A stretch of DNA of 64,000 nucleotides from Mesorhizobium australicum WSM2073 (GCF_000230995.2 NC_019973.1:6028001-6092000), one strand, 5' to 3'; positions 1 through 9,254 are shown, counted from the stretch's first letter. Notes: a model not told the origin generated them from the letters alone. A program made the numbers and translations.

Positions 1-2
1 AA

Positions 3-743
3 CTCACTCACGCGCGTCAGGTTCACGGGCTCCTGCAGTCGGCCCCGCATCTCGCGCGTATCCCCGAGCCCAAACCCGAACGGCTCCGAGTCCTCTACGT
101 CACAGCCAATCCCGAAGCGACCGAACGCATCTACCAGCGCGACGACGGGTCAGTCGTCGAGGAGGGCCGGTGGCTCCAGACCGACCGTGAGGTGCGGGAC
201 GTTCGCAAGGCACTCAAGAGTGCGCTGCATCGCGATCTCATCGATCTCGAGCATCTTCCGGCAGCGACGTTCGCCGATCTGATCGATGGGACAAACGAAC
301 GACGTCCGCATGTTATCCATTTTTCGGGTCATGCCGCCGAGGGCGCCTTGCTATTTGACGACGGGCTTGTCCACAGTACTCAAGCACGACCGATACCGCT
401 GCAGTGGATTGCCGATCTGCTGGCGGCAACGACAACGCCACCGATTCTCGTTGTCCTCAATGCGTGCGACAGTCTCGTCGGCGCCGAAGCGCTGCTCGAA
501 ACGGTCGCTGTTATTATCGGAATGCGTGGTGAAGTCGGGGATATTGGCGCCAGGGTATTCGCAGTGCGTTTTTATGCAGCGATCGCTGAGGGGCAGCCGG
601 CGGGGATGGCTTTGCAGCAGGCCAGACTTGGCCTCAAGGACGCTTTGCTGCTGGACGACGCCTCCTTGCTCGAGTCGTTGTCACGATCGGGGACAGACCT
701 TGATCAGGTTGTGTTGGTGAAGGGGCAAACGCCCGCCGCCTGA
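3..743 (+). CDS. CHAT-domain protease-like protein, 5' end outside window
   Basis: The frame is open from the left edge, so the N-terminus and any partner domain are missing; the visible part is about 246 residues. It carries the two CHAT (caspase HetF-associated with TPRs) signatures: a histidine in HFSGHA (codon 330-332) and a cysteine in LNACDS (codon 465-467), the catalytic dyad of clan CD peptidases. CHAT domains are usually C-terminal effector modules behind sensor or repeat domains, so a sensing region probably lies upstream. It is followed 51 bases later by a caspase-like gene and then an MBL-fold gene on the same strand, suggesting an operon. A methionine codon at 192 is internal and should not be taken as the start. 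Substrate unknown. Confidence 0.8.
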   Translation, partial: LTHARQVHGLLQSAPHLARIPEPKPERLRVLYVTANPEATERIYQRDDGSVVEEGRWLQTDREVRDVRKALKSALHRDLIDLEHLPAATFADLIDGTNERRPHVIHFSGHAAEGALLFDDGLVHSTQARPIPLQWIADLLAATTTPPILVVLNACDSLVGAEALLETVAVIIGMRGEVGDIGARVFAVRFYAAIAEGQPAGMALQQARLGLKDALLLDDASLLESLSRSGTDLDQVVLVKGQTPAA

Positions 744-794
744 GACTGATAGTTCGTGCCGGCGCGTCCGGACCAAAATGGAACTGGGGGACTG

Positions 795-3218
795 ATGAGT
801 AGCGACGACAACGCTGAACGCGACAAGGGTCTCGTCTTTGTGGATACCGCTTTCGACCGACGGCCCGCGACCCATGTGATGATCATTGGCGTCGGCGCGT
901 TTCAGAGCAAGAAGCTGAAGCCGGTTACTTCACCGCCGATCTCGGCACGCGCTATCGCCGACTGGTTTCTCGATCAGAAGGCCGGATTCACCAACCCGGA
1001 GCGGCCGCTCGGGAGCCTTGCACTGGCCCTCTCTGAAACGCCCCCTGGGCAGGCTGGCGCCCAATATGCAAGCGTAACCGTGCCACGAGCGACGTTTGCC
1101 GAGGTGAAGGCTGCAGTGAAGGACTGGGTCAAGCGGGCCAATACGCACAAGGACAACGTGATGGTGCTGTTCCTTTCAAGCCACGGCGAGAGCTTCGGTC
1201 GGAGGACAGCCTTCTTACTTGAAGACTACGACACAGACCCGCTTGAGCAGACCGCCGGAATGACCGAGATCGAGCAGTTCATTACAGCGCTCGAGAACGC
1301 TGTGCCGACGTCGCAGCTGTTATTGTTCGATTGCTGCCGTTTGAAGACCTCGTTGGGGCTGCCTGCCGAAGAGGAGTTCGGCACCAAGCTGATCTCGCTT
1401 TCACGAGCGCGGGACGACCACGGTGGAACGCGCCACCAATGGGCGCTCTGCTCAACTAGCCTCTATGAGGAGGCCGACGGTCGGCGCGATAAGACAACTG
1501 TCTTCACCGACAGTTTGCTCCGAGCGCTCAACGGTGCCGCGGCCGACGTGTCGGGGGCTCGCTGGCCGGTTCGACCCGGCATTCTCGTTGACCGGCTCAC
1601 TCAGTTTCTAAGGCTCTTTGCTCGACCAGACGGGTCGTTGCAGACGCCGGCGGGCCGAGCCGCTGGAAGCTTTGCGATCACCTATCCTGGCGGCCTTGAT
1701 CGGGTGAAAACCTATGTCAGTCTTTCCGATCGAGCCCGATGGCCACGCTGTCGCACCGTCATCTCAGACCATCGGGAGGTCGTATCTACGAAAACTGCGG
1801 GCGAGGCCGCGCCCTTCTTCGCGGAGTTTGACCTCGAAGAACTGAAGACAGTGACGATTTCAATTGATCGGGACGGCAAGGCTCTTGGGTCAGAGATACT
1901 TACCCCTCGCGCTCCCGTGGCATTCGTCGAAATCGGAGCGGTACCGACCGTCGAAACCGCCTCGCCAGTCCCGCGTCGCGGCCCCAGCGCCGAATTGGTT
2001 TTTGAGTTTACTGCCGCAGCGGAGGTAGGGGCCGGCTTCGTCGTCGCATTGTCGCGGCGCGACGGCAACAACCCCGGTCCACTGAAACCAGTAGTCGGCG
2101 GCACTCGCGAAAAGCTGCGCCTTGACGTCGAGCCGGGTGCCTACAGCGCCGTCATTACGCTTCCCGACGGGACGAGCGTCAGCAGGGAACTCCAAGCCGA
2201 GCAAGGCGCGAGTGTCCATAGCCTGATTGTCAGCGGCCCTTCCCTGCATGAATGGCTGGGGTATGCGACCTTAGCCGGCGCGCTTCTTGCCAGCACCTCA
2301 ATATCCCAGGGGCCAGACGCGGTCAGCGCACCTCGATTTCCACAGCAGCCTCTCAATCCTAGAGGACCGACGGTCACCAGTGTCGCCCGTTCAATGCCGG
2401 CCCCCTCGTTCTCCGAACTCGTCGGGGTAATGGCCAAGCCGCGCGACGCAGCCCGCCTAGGTGCGGCAGGCCCGCGAACACCCGCCTTGCGGGAGGCAGC
2501 GGGCGACCGGGACTTTCTTCGCTTTGATGTGCCCGAGCACAATCCTCTGGTCTTCGAAGACGCCTACACGCAGCGCCGCGGGCCGCTCTGGGCCGTCCTT
2601 GGATTCGGTACCCGCATCGAAGCGGCCTTTGTGCCGCAGTTGGGCCGGCCGAGCGACCCAAACGAATGGTCCGCTCACCTAATCGTCGCCGCCGCTCCAG
2701 CAGAAGGGCGAGCCGCGACGTCGGGCATCGTCGAGTCATACCGATGGTCCGGCCTGCTGGCGTTCCTCGCTTCGCGCGACTTTGAGCGTGGCTCCGAGGT
2801 TCTCAAGGTCATGCAAGGAGAGGTCCGCGAGGCCGTCCGCAGCAAGATGACCAACCCGCTAGCGGCCGTGGCGGGTGCTCTAATCGCAGTGGGAGCCGGA
2901 GCATCGGAGCTTGTGCCACGGCAATGGCTCGAGAACATCACCAACCGGTTTCCGCAAATCCCCGACGGGCCTATTATCCTGGCGCGTCGCCTGATGACCG
3001 AGAGGTCGCCCGACTTCGATCGCATCTCCGAATTGCTCGAACAAGGGTTCAGCCGCGGCGTGCCATTTTTCTCGCTCACCTGCGACTGGCTGGCCCGCGG
3101 TCTTGAATCGGTTCCTGGGTCGCAGGAGGAGTCTTCACAGGAGCGAGGGCTGGTCCGACGGGTCGCGGCTCGCGTCGATCCGCAACAGGCCTTCACAGTG
3201 GTCAAGCTTACTCCATGA
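795..3218 (+). CDS. caspase-like (peptidase C14) protein with long uncharacterised C-terminal region
   Basis: This is an 807-residue protein. The ATG at 795 is preferred over the GTG at 756 because a G-rich Shine-Dalgarno stretch lies at 786-790. Residues about 25-310 form a caspase-like fold with the catalytic His in LSSHGE (H130) and Cys in FDCCR (C180/C181). Residues about 395-510 look like a beta-sandwich linker (VEPGAY, LPDGTS). The last 230 residues contain a conserved-looking alpha-helical block (RFPQIPDG) that I cannot assign; it may be an effector-associated or sensor domain. No signal peptide or membrane segment is evident, so it is probably cytosolic. It lies between a CHAT gene and an MBL-fold gene, 9 bases before the latter. 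Bacterial caspase-like proteins act in stress and anti-phage responses; the role here is inferred from neighbours. Confidence 0.8.
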   Translation: MSSDDNAERDKGLVFVDTAFDRRPATHVMIIGVGAFQSKKLKPVTSPPISARAIADWFLDQKAGFTNPERPLGSLALALSETPPGQAGAQYASVTVPRATFAEVKAAVKDWVKRANTHKDNVMVLFLSSHGESFGRRTAFLLEDYDTDPLEQTAGMTEIEQFITALENAVPTSQLLLFDCCRLKTSLGLPAEEEFGTKLISLSRARDDHGGTRHQWALCSTSLYEEADGRRDKTTVFTDSLLRALNGAAADVSGARWPVRPGILVDRLTQFLRLFARPDGSLQTPAGRAAGSFAITYPGGLDRVKTYVSLSDRARWPRCRTVISDHREVVSTKTAGEAAPFFAEFDLEELKTVTISIDRDGKALGSEILTPRAPVAFVEIGAVPTVETASPVPRRGPSAELVFEFTAAAEVGAGFVVALSRRDGNNPGPLKPVVGGTREKLRLDVEPGAYSAVITLPDGTSVSRELQAEQGASVHSLIVSGPSLHEWLGYATLAGALLASTSISQGPDAVSAPRFPQQPLNPRGPTVTSVARSMPAPSFSELVGVMAKPRDAARLGAAGPRTPALREAAGDRDFLRFDVPEHNPLVFEDAYTQRRGPLWAVLGFGTRIEAAFVPQLGRPSDPNEWSAHLIVAAAPAEGRAATSGIVESYRWSGLLAFLASRDFERGSEVLKVMQGEVREAVRSKMTNPLAAVAGALIAVGAGASELVPRQWLENITNRFPQIPDGPIILARRLMTERSPDFDRISELLEQGFSRGVPFFSLTCDWLARGLESVPGSQEESSQERGLVRRVAARVDPQQAFTVVKLTP

Positions 3219-3227
3219 GGTAGCTCA

Positions 3228-4307
3228 ATGTTCACACTCACCATGAATCCGGCGTCTGAGGGCGATGCGCTTGTCCTCGCCTGGGGCGATGAGGACCATT
3301 CGTATCACGCCCTGGTCGATCTCGGCCGCACAAAGGACTACGGCACTGCCCGGCCTGCGCTAAAGGAGATGAGCAACTGCGAACTCTTCGTAATCAGCCA
3401 CATCGATGCCGATCACATCGAAGGAGCCATGCCTTTGGTGCGCGAGGCCGCGGCGCCGTTCAATCCCAAAGAGGTGTGGTTCAATGCCTACCATCACCTT
3501 GTCGAAGCGCGCGACCGCATTACAGCGGGTCTCGAAACCGAGCCGCTCAACGCCGAGCAGGGCGAAAAGCTTTCGTCCGGCATCGATAAGTTCAATTGGA
3601 AATGGAACTCCCGCTTCGCCAGCCGCATAGCCTCACGTGGGAGCCCGGAGGCAAGTGGCGAAATTAGCTTCGCCGGGCTCGCGATTCGCCTACTCTCGCC
3701 CAACGATGCAGATCTTGCCGCGCTGATCCCGCGTTGGATGGACGAACTTGAAGCCAATGGACTCCGCCCATTCGACCCTGACCACGGAATGGGCGAACCT
3801 GGCTCAGATCGCGAGCCCTTGTCCGGGCTGGACGTCGAGCAACTCGCCTCCAAACGCTTCAAGGAAGACACCGCCGCGCCTAATCGCAGCAGCATCGCCT
3901 TCATTGCCGAGTTCGGCGGTCGCCGCGTCCTTTTGGGCGCCGATGCCCATCCGGGCATCATGGAGCGCGCTTTGCGGGAGCTCGGAGCGAGCGAGGCCGA
4001 ACCCTATCCCCTCGCTTGCTTCAAAGTCTCCCATCACGGCAGCAAGGCCAATACCTCGCCAGAGATTCTTAGGATTCTCGATTGCACGGCATTCGCCTTT
4101 TCGACGGATGGCTCGCGCCACAACCACCCCGATCCCGAAACTATCGCAAGAATCCTTGTGAATGACCCGGTGCGTCAAAAGGTTCTGTATTTCAATTATG
4201 CGCAAGAGAACACCACGATCTGGAACGACCCCGAGACAATGCGCCGCTTCAATTACCACTGCGTGTTTCCTGCCCAAGGCGAGCAGGGCTTGGTCATTTC
4301 TATCTGA
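3228..4307 (+). CDS. MBL-fold metallo-hydrolase, ComEC/Rec2-like
   Basis: This is a 359-residue soluble protein. The HxDxDH metal motif is HIDADH (residues 58-63), and the C-terminal signature VSHHGSKAN (about residue 268) is typical of the ComEC/Rec2 MBL branch. Unlike ComEC, it has no membrane domain. GAGG lies eight bases before the ATG and the caspase-like gene ends 9 bases upstream, so the two are probably co-transcribed. MBL-fold hydrolases with protease partners occur in some defence systems (an MBL protein and a trypsin-like protease accompany the STAND ATPase of type 1 Avs/AVAST). A nuclease or phosphodiesterase role in the same pathway is therefore plausible but unproven. Confidence 0.82.
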   Translation: MFTLTMNPASEGDALVLAWGDEDHSYHALVDLGRTKDYGTARPALKEMSNCELFVISHIDADHIEGAMPLVREAAAPFNPKEVWFNAYHHLVEARDRITAGLETEPLNAEQGEKLSSGIDKFNWKWNSRFASRIASRGSPEASGEISFAGLAIRLLSPNDADLAALIPRWMDELEANGLRPFDPDHGMGEPGSDREPLSGLDVEQLASKRFKEDTAAPNRSSIAFIAEFGGRRVLLGADAHPGIMERALRELGASEAEPYPLACFKVSHHGSKANTSPEILRILDCTAFAFSTDGSRHNHPDPETIARILVNDPVRQKVLYFNYAQENTTIWNDPETMRRFNYHCVFPAQGEQGLVISI

Positions 4308-4485
4308 GGGGAGTGGTCGCGTTCTCTTCCTCAGGGCAAAATCTGGGCACGGTCATCGGTCTTGTGATGACCATTACATGCCATGTTGCCGCATCGCGAT
4401 CTGTTGGCCAAATGAGGTTGGAGCGGGCGTGAAAAAGCCATCGCAACCCCTGCCTTCCTATCGACCGCAGCCATACGAAGGCTGT

Positions 4486-7400
4486 TCAGGACCCAGTGAT
4501 AGCAAGTTCCTCGTGCAATGCGGCGTACAACATATTCCCTCTCGCGTTCAACAAGGATACGAGTTCGGCTTCGGTTGCATGTTCGACTTGCTCTCGACTT
4601 CCATATCCGTTTCTCCACAACTCGAGGATTTCGCCGCGCGCTAAGACGATAGGTAATTCAGTCAAGGAGAAGGCTGCGCCGGGTATTCCAAGGTCAAGGC
4701 GTTTAAGCAAAGTACTCACCTCATCCGGATCATCAGCTCGACCAAGAACGATCGCAGCTATTCGGAGCACCGAGTCCAACAGGAAGCGGGTACCGTCAGC
4801 AAAACCCCTTATGTCGCCATGACGAATGGGCGAAAACGGATTGGTGGTGTAGCCAGTCTCAATATCCGTGATTGTAACGCCTTCGATCCAGTCCGAAACG
4901 ATGAGCGCACGTTTGCAGCGACCGTAATATTTCACATCGCTTTCCGCACGATGCCATAGGGCACGCGCCACATGTTGGCCAAAGCGTTGCGAAACTTGTT
5001 GCTGCCGTTGCGGCTCACCGCGTCTTGTTTGAGGCGTGTAGTCTTCATCGCGTTCGGGCAGTGCTTCCAATAAAACGAGAACCGTCTCTAGCCCTATCGA
5101 ATCCGGCGGCAATTGGCGTAGCAGCTCAACAGCCTGCATACTGGATTCCAAGCTGAGGGGTGACTCGCCGCAGGCGCGCCCTAGAGGCGTTAGCCTCAGC
5201 CTTCCATCGCGCTCATCAATCAACCCATCGTGCTGCATCCTCGTCATCAAATTGAGGAGCCGGGTTGACATGCTGCCGCGCCAGGCGGGATCTCTCAGCG
5301 AGGCAACAAATCCTCCATAGGTGTTTGCCACCAGATCGACAACCGCATTGCTTGGAATATCCTTTACCTGCGCCAGAAGTCTAACGACCCACGTGCCCGG
5401 GCTTCTTTCGTCGAAGGAAGACTGGATGCGTTCGGGACTTCCCTGAACGTAGCGCCGGAAGAGATTCTCTCGCTCCATGCCGGTGTCGGCGAGAACTATG
5501 GCTTTGCCTTCTGTCTCGTAGCCTAGGCGACCTGCACGGCCCGCCATGTTCTTATACTGAGCGACAGTGTAAGGCTGCGGCTCCACTCCGCGAAATTCCG
5601 TTTCGGCCACGATGACGGTCGAAGCCGGCGTGTTTACGCCGGCAGCTACGGTGCTTGTCGCCACCAAGACCTGAATCCCACCGTTTGGATCGCGAAAGCC
5701 TCTCTCCACGATCATGCGTTCTTCGCGATTAAGATCACCGTTGTGAAAGGCAACGCCGCCGTTGAGCGCGCGGCGAAGGCGTTCGGACATATCCGAACGA
5801 TCCATTCCCGGCAGCATGTCCGCGATTGCTTGTGCTGGCGGCAAACCCAACTCGGCCGCGAGATATTCCGCGCAACCGGCGGATGGTCCTCTCGCGTTAC
5901 GAAAGACGATGACCTTTTCGCCCTGACCGGCGAGATGCCGAACCAGCGGTACGAGAACGTCTTGGGAAGATGGCTTATCCCGGCGCTGCCGTATCTCGCA
6001 GCGTGCGAACAACTGCGCGACCTCCACCTCACCATTAGGACGCTGCAACTTCCACACGCCGCTCCGATCAATGACACCTTCTGTCAAGGGAACCGGACGC
6101 TCGGTCGTAAGGAGAAGTTCGCAATCAAGCCAGCGCTCAAAGTTGTTTGTGTCGCCGATTACCGCACTCAGGGTCGCCAACTGAGGTGCAATCCCCCGCT
6201 CGCGTGCACTCAAAAGATTGGTGAGGATTAGCTCCACAACCATCCCACGACCCGGCTCTGTGATAAACTGTCCTTCGTCAATCACCACAAGACCGATTTG
6301 GTGAAGGATGTGTGGAGAGGAAACTGACAGAGCCAAAAACTTCTCGTAAGTGAAGAAGGCTATGTCGTACTTACCCCTTAGAACGTCGCCAACCTGATCT
6401 TGCCAATCGCCGCTGCATCGGGCGATGCGCAGATTCAAAAGGTCGCCATAGAGCGCAGAGAAATCTTCGAATTTTTCATTGACCAGCGCTTTGTAAGGGA
6501 GGAGGAAAACCGCCTTCTTTCCCTCGCCGATTGCTTTCAGTGCTGCCATCTCGCCGACAAACGTTTTGCCGGCACTTGTCGGCGCTACGACGAGAAGAGA
6601 TTTTCCATCGAGCACGCCATGGCTATTCACAGCGGCGATCTGCAATGAATTCAGACCGGCGGGGAAACGATCGCTCCAAGCGTTCAGCGCATTCTGAGGA
6701 ATTCCGTAGGCCGAAAGCTCCCCAATTGGACCTGTAACAGTGACCGTGCCTCTTTCTGGATAGAGCGCGCGGTAGCATTCACCGCGCATACCTTTCGGCA
6801 GGGTTAGCTCTCCTTCGACATGACCGAACATCACCGGAGTCTGTTCGTAACCGAATCGGGCAGCGTTGGCGCGGACCATTTGCACAACGCGGTCCACCAT
6901 CGCAACCACGCTCACCGGTCCATCACTCTCCAGTATGCAATCCAAAATCGCCTTCGTAAAAAGACCGTGGCGTGTTTGGGGGTCTTCGAGGGCCTCCTCG
7001 TTTGGATTGCATGCAGCGAAAAGAATACGGCCCTGTCCACCAACTTCGGCGAGCGGCATCCCCGCTGCGCGCGGAATGTATCCGACATCCAGAACGCGTG
7101 CCGGCGCGCCACCGCTAAAGCAGCAATCTAGCAAAAGCAGGACAGCGCGCGCTCGCGAAGTCCGAAACTTCGCGGCAATCTCCGTCATGTCTATTGTCGT
7201 TCCCGGAACGTCGTCAGAGCGCGTATCCGTCAAAACTAATCGGTGGTCTTGCGTGCCGTGGCCGGCAAAAAACAGGATGACGACGTCATCTTCTGATGCA
7301 CCGTCGAGCACATCGTCAAAGATGGCCGAAACCCTCGCATAAGTCGCGTCGTGGTCAGTGATAAGCGTTGGCTGAAACCGGTCAATAGAATCCGACAGCA

Positions 7401-7497
7401 CCGCGCACAAAGTCGAAGCATCACCCACAGCGCCGCTCAGTTCCCGCGCAAGCGGATCAAGATGTTTGTTGATTCCAATAAACGCTGCGCGGATCAT
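4486..7497 (-). CDS. caspase-like domain fused to Ski2-like DExH helicase
   Basis: This is a 1,003-residue protein. Residues 1-235 form a caspase-like domain with catalytic His in FAGHGT (H80) and Cys in LDCCFSGG (C126). Residues about 265-720 form a superfamily 2 helicase: Walker A APTSAGKT (305-312), Walker B as DEGQ (407-410) instead of DEAH, motif III LSAV (443-446), motif V ATSTVAAGVNTP (613-624), and motif VI NMAGRAGRLG (650-659), closest to the Ski2/Brr2 group. The remainder is a helical C-terminal region. The open frame extends to a GTG at 7623, but that stretch overlaps the frame of the DUF2158 gene, so the ATG at 7497 is preferred. The gene converges on the CHAT/caspase/MBL operon with a 178-base gap. 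The fusion suggests nucleic-acid sensing coupled to proteolysis (inference). Confidence 0.85.
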   Translation of the reverse strand: MIRAAFIGINKHLDPLARELSGAVGDASTLCAVLSDSIDRFQPTLITDHDATYARVSAIFDDVLDGASEDDVVILFFAGHGTQDHRLVLTDTRSDDVPGTTIDMTEIAAKFRTSRARAVLLLLDCCFSGGAPARVLDVGYIPRAAGMPLAEVGGQGRILFAACNPNEEALEDPQTRHGLFTKAILDCILESDGPVSVVAMVDRVVQMVRANAARFGYEQTPVMFGHVEGELTLPKGMRGECYRALYPERGTVTVTGPIGELSAYGIPQNALNAWSDRFPAGLNSLQIAAVNSHGVLDGKSLLVVAPTSAGKTFVGEMAALKAIGEGKKAVFLLPYKALVNEKFEDFSALYGDLLNLRIARCSGDWQDQVGDVLRGKYDIAFFTYEKFLALSVSSPHILHQIGLVVIDEGQFITEPGRGMVVELILTNLLSARERGIAPQLATLSAVIGDTNNFERWLDCELLLTTERPVPLTEGVIDRSGVWKLQRPNGEVEVAQLFARCEIRQRRDKPSSQDVLVPLVRHLAGQGEKVIVFRNARGPSAGCAEYLAAELGLPPAQAIADMLPGMDRSDMSERLRRALNGGVAFHNGDLNREERMIVERGFRDPNGGIQVLVATSTVAAGVNTPASTVIVAETEFRGVEPQPYTVAQYKNMAGRAGRLGYETEGKAIVLADTGMERENLFRRYVQGSPERIQSSFDERSPGTWVVRLLAQVKDIPSNAVVDLVANTYGGFVASLRDPAWRGSMSTRLLNLMTRMQHDGLIDERDGRLRLTPLGRACGESPLSLESSMQAVELLRQLPPDSIGLETVLVLLEALPERDEDYTPQTRRGEPQRQQQVSQRFGQHVARALWHRAESDVKYYGRCKRALIVSDWIEGVTITDIETGYTTNPFSPIRHGDIRGFADGTRFLLDSVLRIAAIVLGRADDPDEVSTLLKRLDLGIPGAAFSLTELPIVLARGEILELWRNGYGSREQVEHATEAELVSLLNARGNMLYAALHEELAITGS

Positions 7498-7499
7498 GG

Positions 7500-7727
7500 T
7501 TAGGCTCTGTGCACCGCAATCGATCCGGTGGCGGGGCGTTCGTATTTTTTCAGCGCCACCGGCGGAAAAGTTTCTCTTTGAACGACTTGCTTGTTTCCGA
7601 TCTTTTCGAACCACACGCACCACACGCCGTCCTCGTCCGTCATGCTCGTCTTGCCTACTTGCTCAACAGTCATTTGAGGACCCTCGGATTTCAGTTAAAC
7701 AACGTCACCCGCTGCAAATTCAGACAT
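7500..7727 (-). pseudogene. DUF2158 (YodC-like) small protein, interrupted by an in-frame TAA
   Basis: The ATG at 7727 follows a strong AAGGAG site and opens a 75-codon frame matching the DUF2158/YodC pattern: AAGDVV, then LKSEGPQMTV, GVWCVWFE and ETFPPVALKK. Codon 11 is TAA (7697-7695) where the family has glutamine, so a single C-to-T change from CAA explains it. The frame is otherwise intact to the TAA at 7502-7500, two bases before the caspase-helicase ATG, so the genes were probably translationally coupled. An in-frame ATG at 7673 could restart and make a 57-residue protein. A TATGAT-like -10 hexamer lies at 7761-7756 with no clear -35. Confidence 0.75.
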
Positions 7728-8022
7728 TTTCGTCTCCTTGTTCGTGATTTGTTCAATCATAACATTTTTTTGCGGTAGGCACTCCAGCGACTCGTTCTTT
7801 GAACAATTATCAACAGGTGATGCACCAAGTCTTTACGGATTGAGTGAATTCGGTCGCGATGGCGAACTTGCATAGACAGCGGTGCCGCCCATCAAACAAG
7901 CGGCAATCATATGCGTCAGCGAGTGCAGTCCACAAATAGGTCTGCAACATAGACGTTTCCGCCGTCCCGTCGAGACGCCACCAAATTAGTCAAACGAACG
8001 GAATATCCTCCCGCAAAACCGA
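7728..8022. other. intergenic, putative promoter region of the DUF2158/caspase-helicase operon
   Basis: No gene is supported in these 295 bases. On the minus strand they hold the TATGAT-like hexamer (7761-7756) and a small palindrome with GTTC and GAAC arms (about 7794-7804). The remainder toward the thermonuclease relic shows nothing I recognise. Confidence 0.4.
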
Positions 8023-8886
8023 TCAGCGCTTCGATCGCCGCCAGCCCGCTGTCATGGCCTCCGCTTCTGAACAGAACCATCTTTCGCCTTTGGCTTCGGT
8101 GATTTTGGTGACGTTGTAGTACTTCTGTCCAGGCACGTGATAGATGCGCTCGCCGTTGGCTGATATGTTGCCTTTGATATTGCAGCCGGAGTTGCCGTTG
8201 CCAATCGCAAAAAGCGGTGCCGGCGGCGCTTGCGCATCGTCGCTATGCTGCGCCCGCTAGTCCCATGGCGGCAGAAGCGTTCCGACCCAAAGATCGGTCT
8301 TCGGCCTTCGCTTTGGCCTGTTGTTTTGCATAGGCGCCATCGCTGTATTTTGGACAGTCGAGCGCTTGGCCGTGCTCGAGCATCCAGGCGGCGACGCTCG
8401 ACCGTCGGCGCGCCTGCAGTCACCAACAAACCGGCCGTAGCGACCAAGTCCCGAGCGTACAGTTGACCGGCCTCGAGGCTGCTAGGAAGCCGTCCAGCGC
8501 TTCGGCGGAACGGCGCCCGCATGGATATTCGAATCCCTTGGCGTCGTCGCAGTATTGCCGGCTCTCGGGCGCGTCGATGCCATTGAAGCGGACACGCTGC
8601 CCATGGATCTCGATCGTGTCGCCATCGATGATGGAGGCGACACCGGCAATCGGCGCTGGAGCCGGCTTGGTCAGATTCTGTAGGTGACCTCGGGCAATGA
8701 GCCGCTGTGTTGCATGAAGAACTGCGCCACCAAAGCCGAAGCCGCGGCTACCGTCACGTAGATCACTCGCAAAGGCATGCCAGCCCACCGGCGCGGGCGA
8801 TATTGCTTGGCTCCGGCGCGGTTCAGCTTGTCGGACCGATTGTCGTAGCGAGATCGTTCCACCGTCCTGGCCGCTTTCACTCGCAC
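8023..8886 (-). pseudogene. thermonuclease-family (SNase-like, ExoI-type) protein, multiply frameshifted
   Basis: Three pieces in different frames line up as one nuclease. The N-terminal piece (8886 to about 8690, GTG start overlapping the lipoprotein stop) has a membrane anchor (LRVIYVTVAAASALV). The middle piece (about 8690-8470) carries the staphylococcal-nuclease core IIDGDTIEIHGQRVRFNGID and YPCGRRSAEALDGFL. The C-terminal piece (about 8220-8023) reads GCNIKGNIS, YHVPGQKYYN and WFCSEAEAM, the tail usual in rhizobial thermonuclease-family proteins. Frame changes occur near 8685 and between about 8470 and 8220. Its coding neighbour is an excalibur lipoprotein; excalibur domains commonly accompany secreted nucleases. 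Confidence 0.8.
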
Positions 8887-9254
8887 CCGATGCCGTCGCG
8901 ATCGCGATCTAGTCCGTTAGGATCACCGTTGGTGATTTTCACCCGATGGGGTGCGACCGGATTGTTTCCCTTGCCGCCTGCGCAGTCCAAATCAGCACCG
9001 CCAGATGGCACAGCTGCGGCAGTTGCGGCCACGTCTCGATACCTGTTGACGATTGCTGCGGCGCGTACGCCGTCGCCCTCGATATGGGTGTTGTTGCTGT
9101 TGGGATTGAATGGATCGACCGTCTGCAAAAGCATGTTGGCGTGGTACGCATCGCCAGCGGCGAGCGTCACCGAATCGAAATTGTTCAAATAGTCGGCTGC
9201 GCAGCCCGAGATAAGCACCACGGACAACACGCACGAAAATTCGTGCACACGCAT
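8877..9254 (-). CDS. excalibur-domain lipoprotein
   Basis: This is a 125-residue protein. The ATG at 9254 gives a short signal sequence ending in lipobox LISGC (Cys 18), so it should be lipid-anchored; the ATG at 9284 would add ten residues before it. The C-terminal 45 residues match the excalibur calcium-binding pattern: DLDC, then NGDPNGLDRDRDGIGCE with an acidic DxDxDG-type loop and paired cysteines. The stop overlaps the GTG start of the thermonuclease relic, so the two formed an operon. It appears intact although its partner is broken. It may organise or activate an extracytoplasmic nuclease (inference). Confidence 0.72.
   Translation of the reverse strand: MRVHEFSCVLSVVLISGCAADYLNNFDSVTLAAGDAYHANMLLQTVDPFNPNSNNTHIEGDGVRAAAIVNRYRDVAATAAAVPSGGADLDCAGGKGNNPVAPHRVKITNGDPNGLDRDRDGIGCE

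Noticed and set aside
7786..7812. Possible SOS (LexA-type GTTC-N7-GTTC) site upstream of the DUF2158/helicase operon
   Set aside because: The available half sites are spaced by six bases or inverted, not the direct N7 arrangement.
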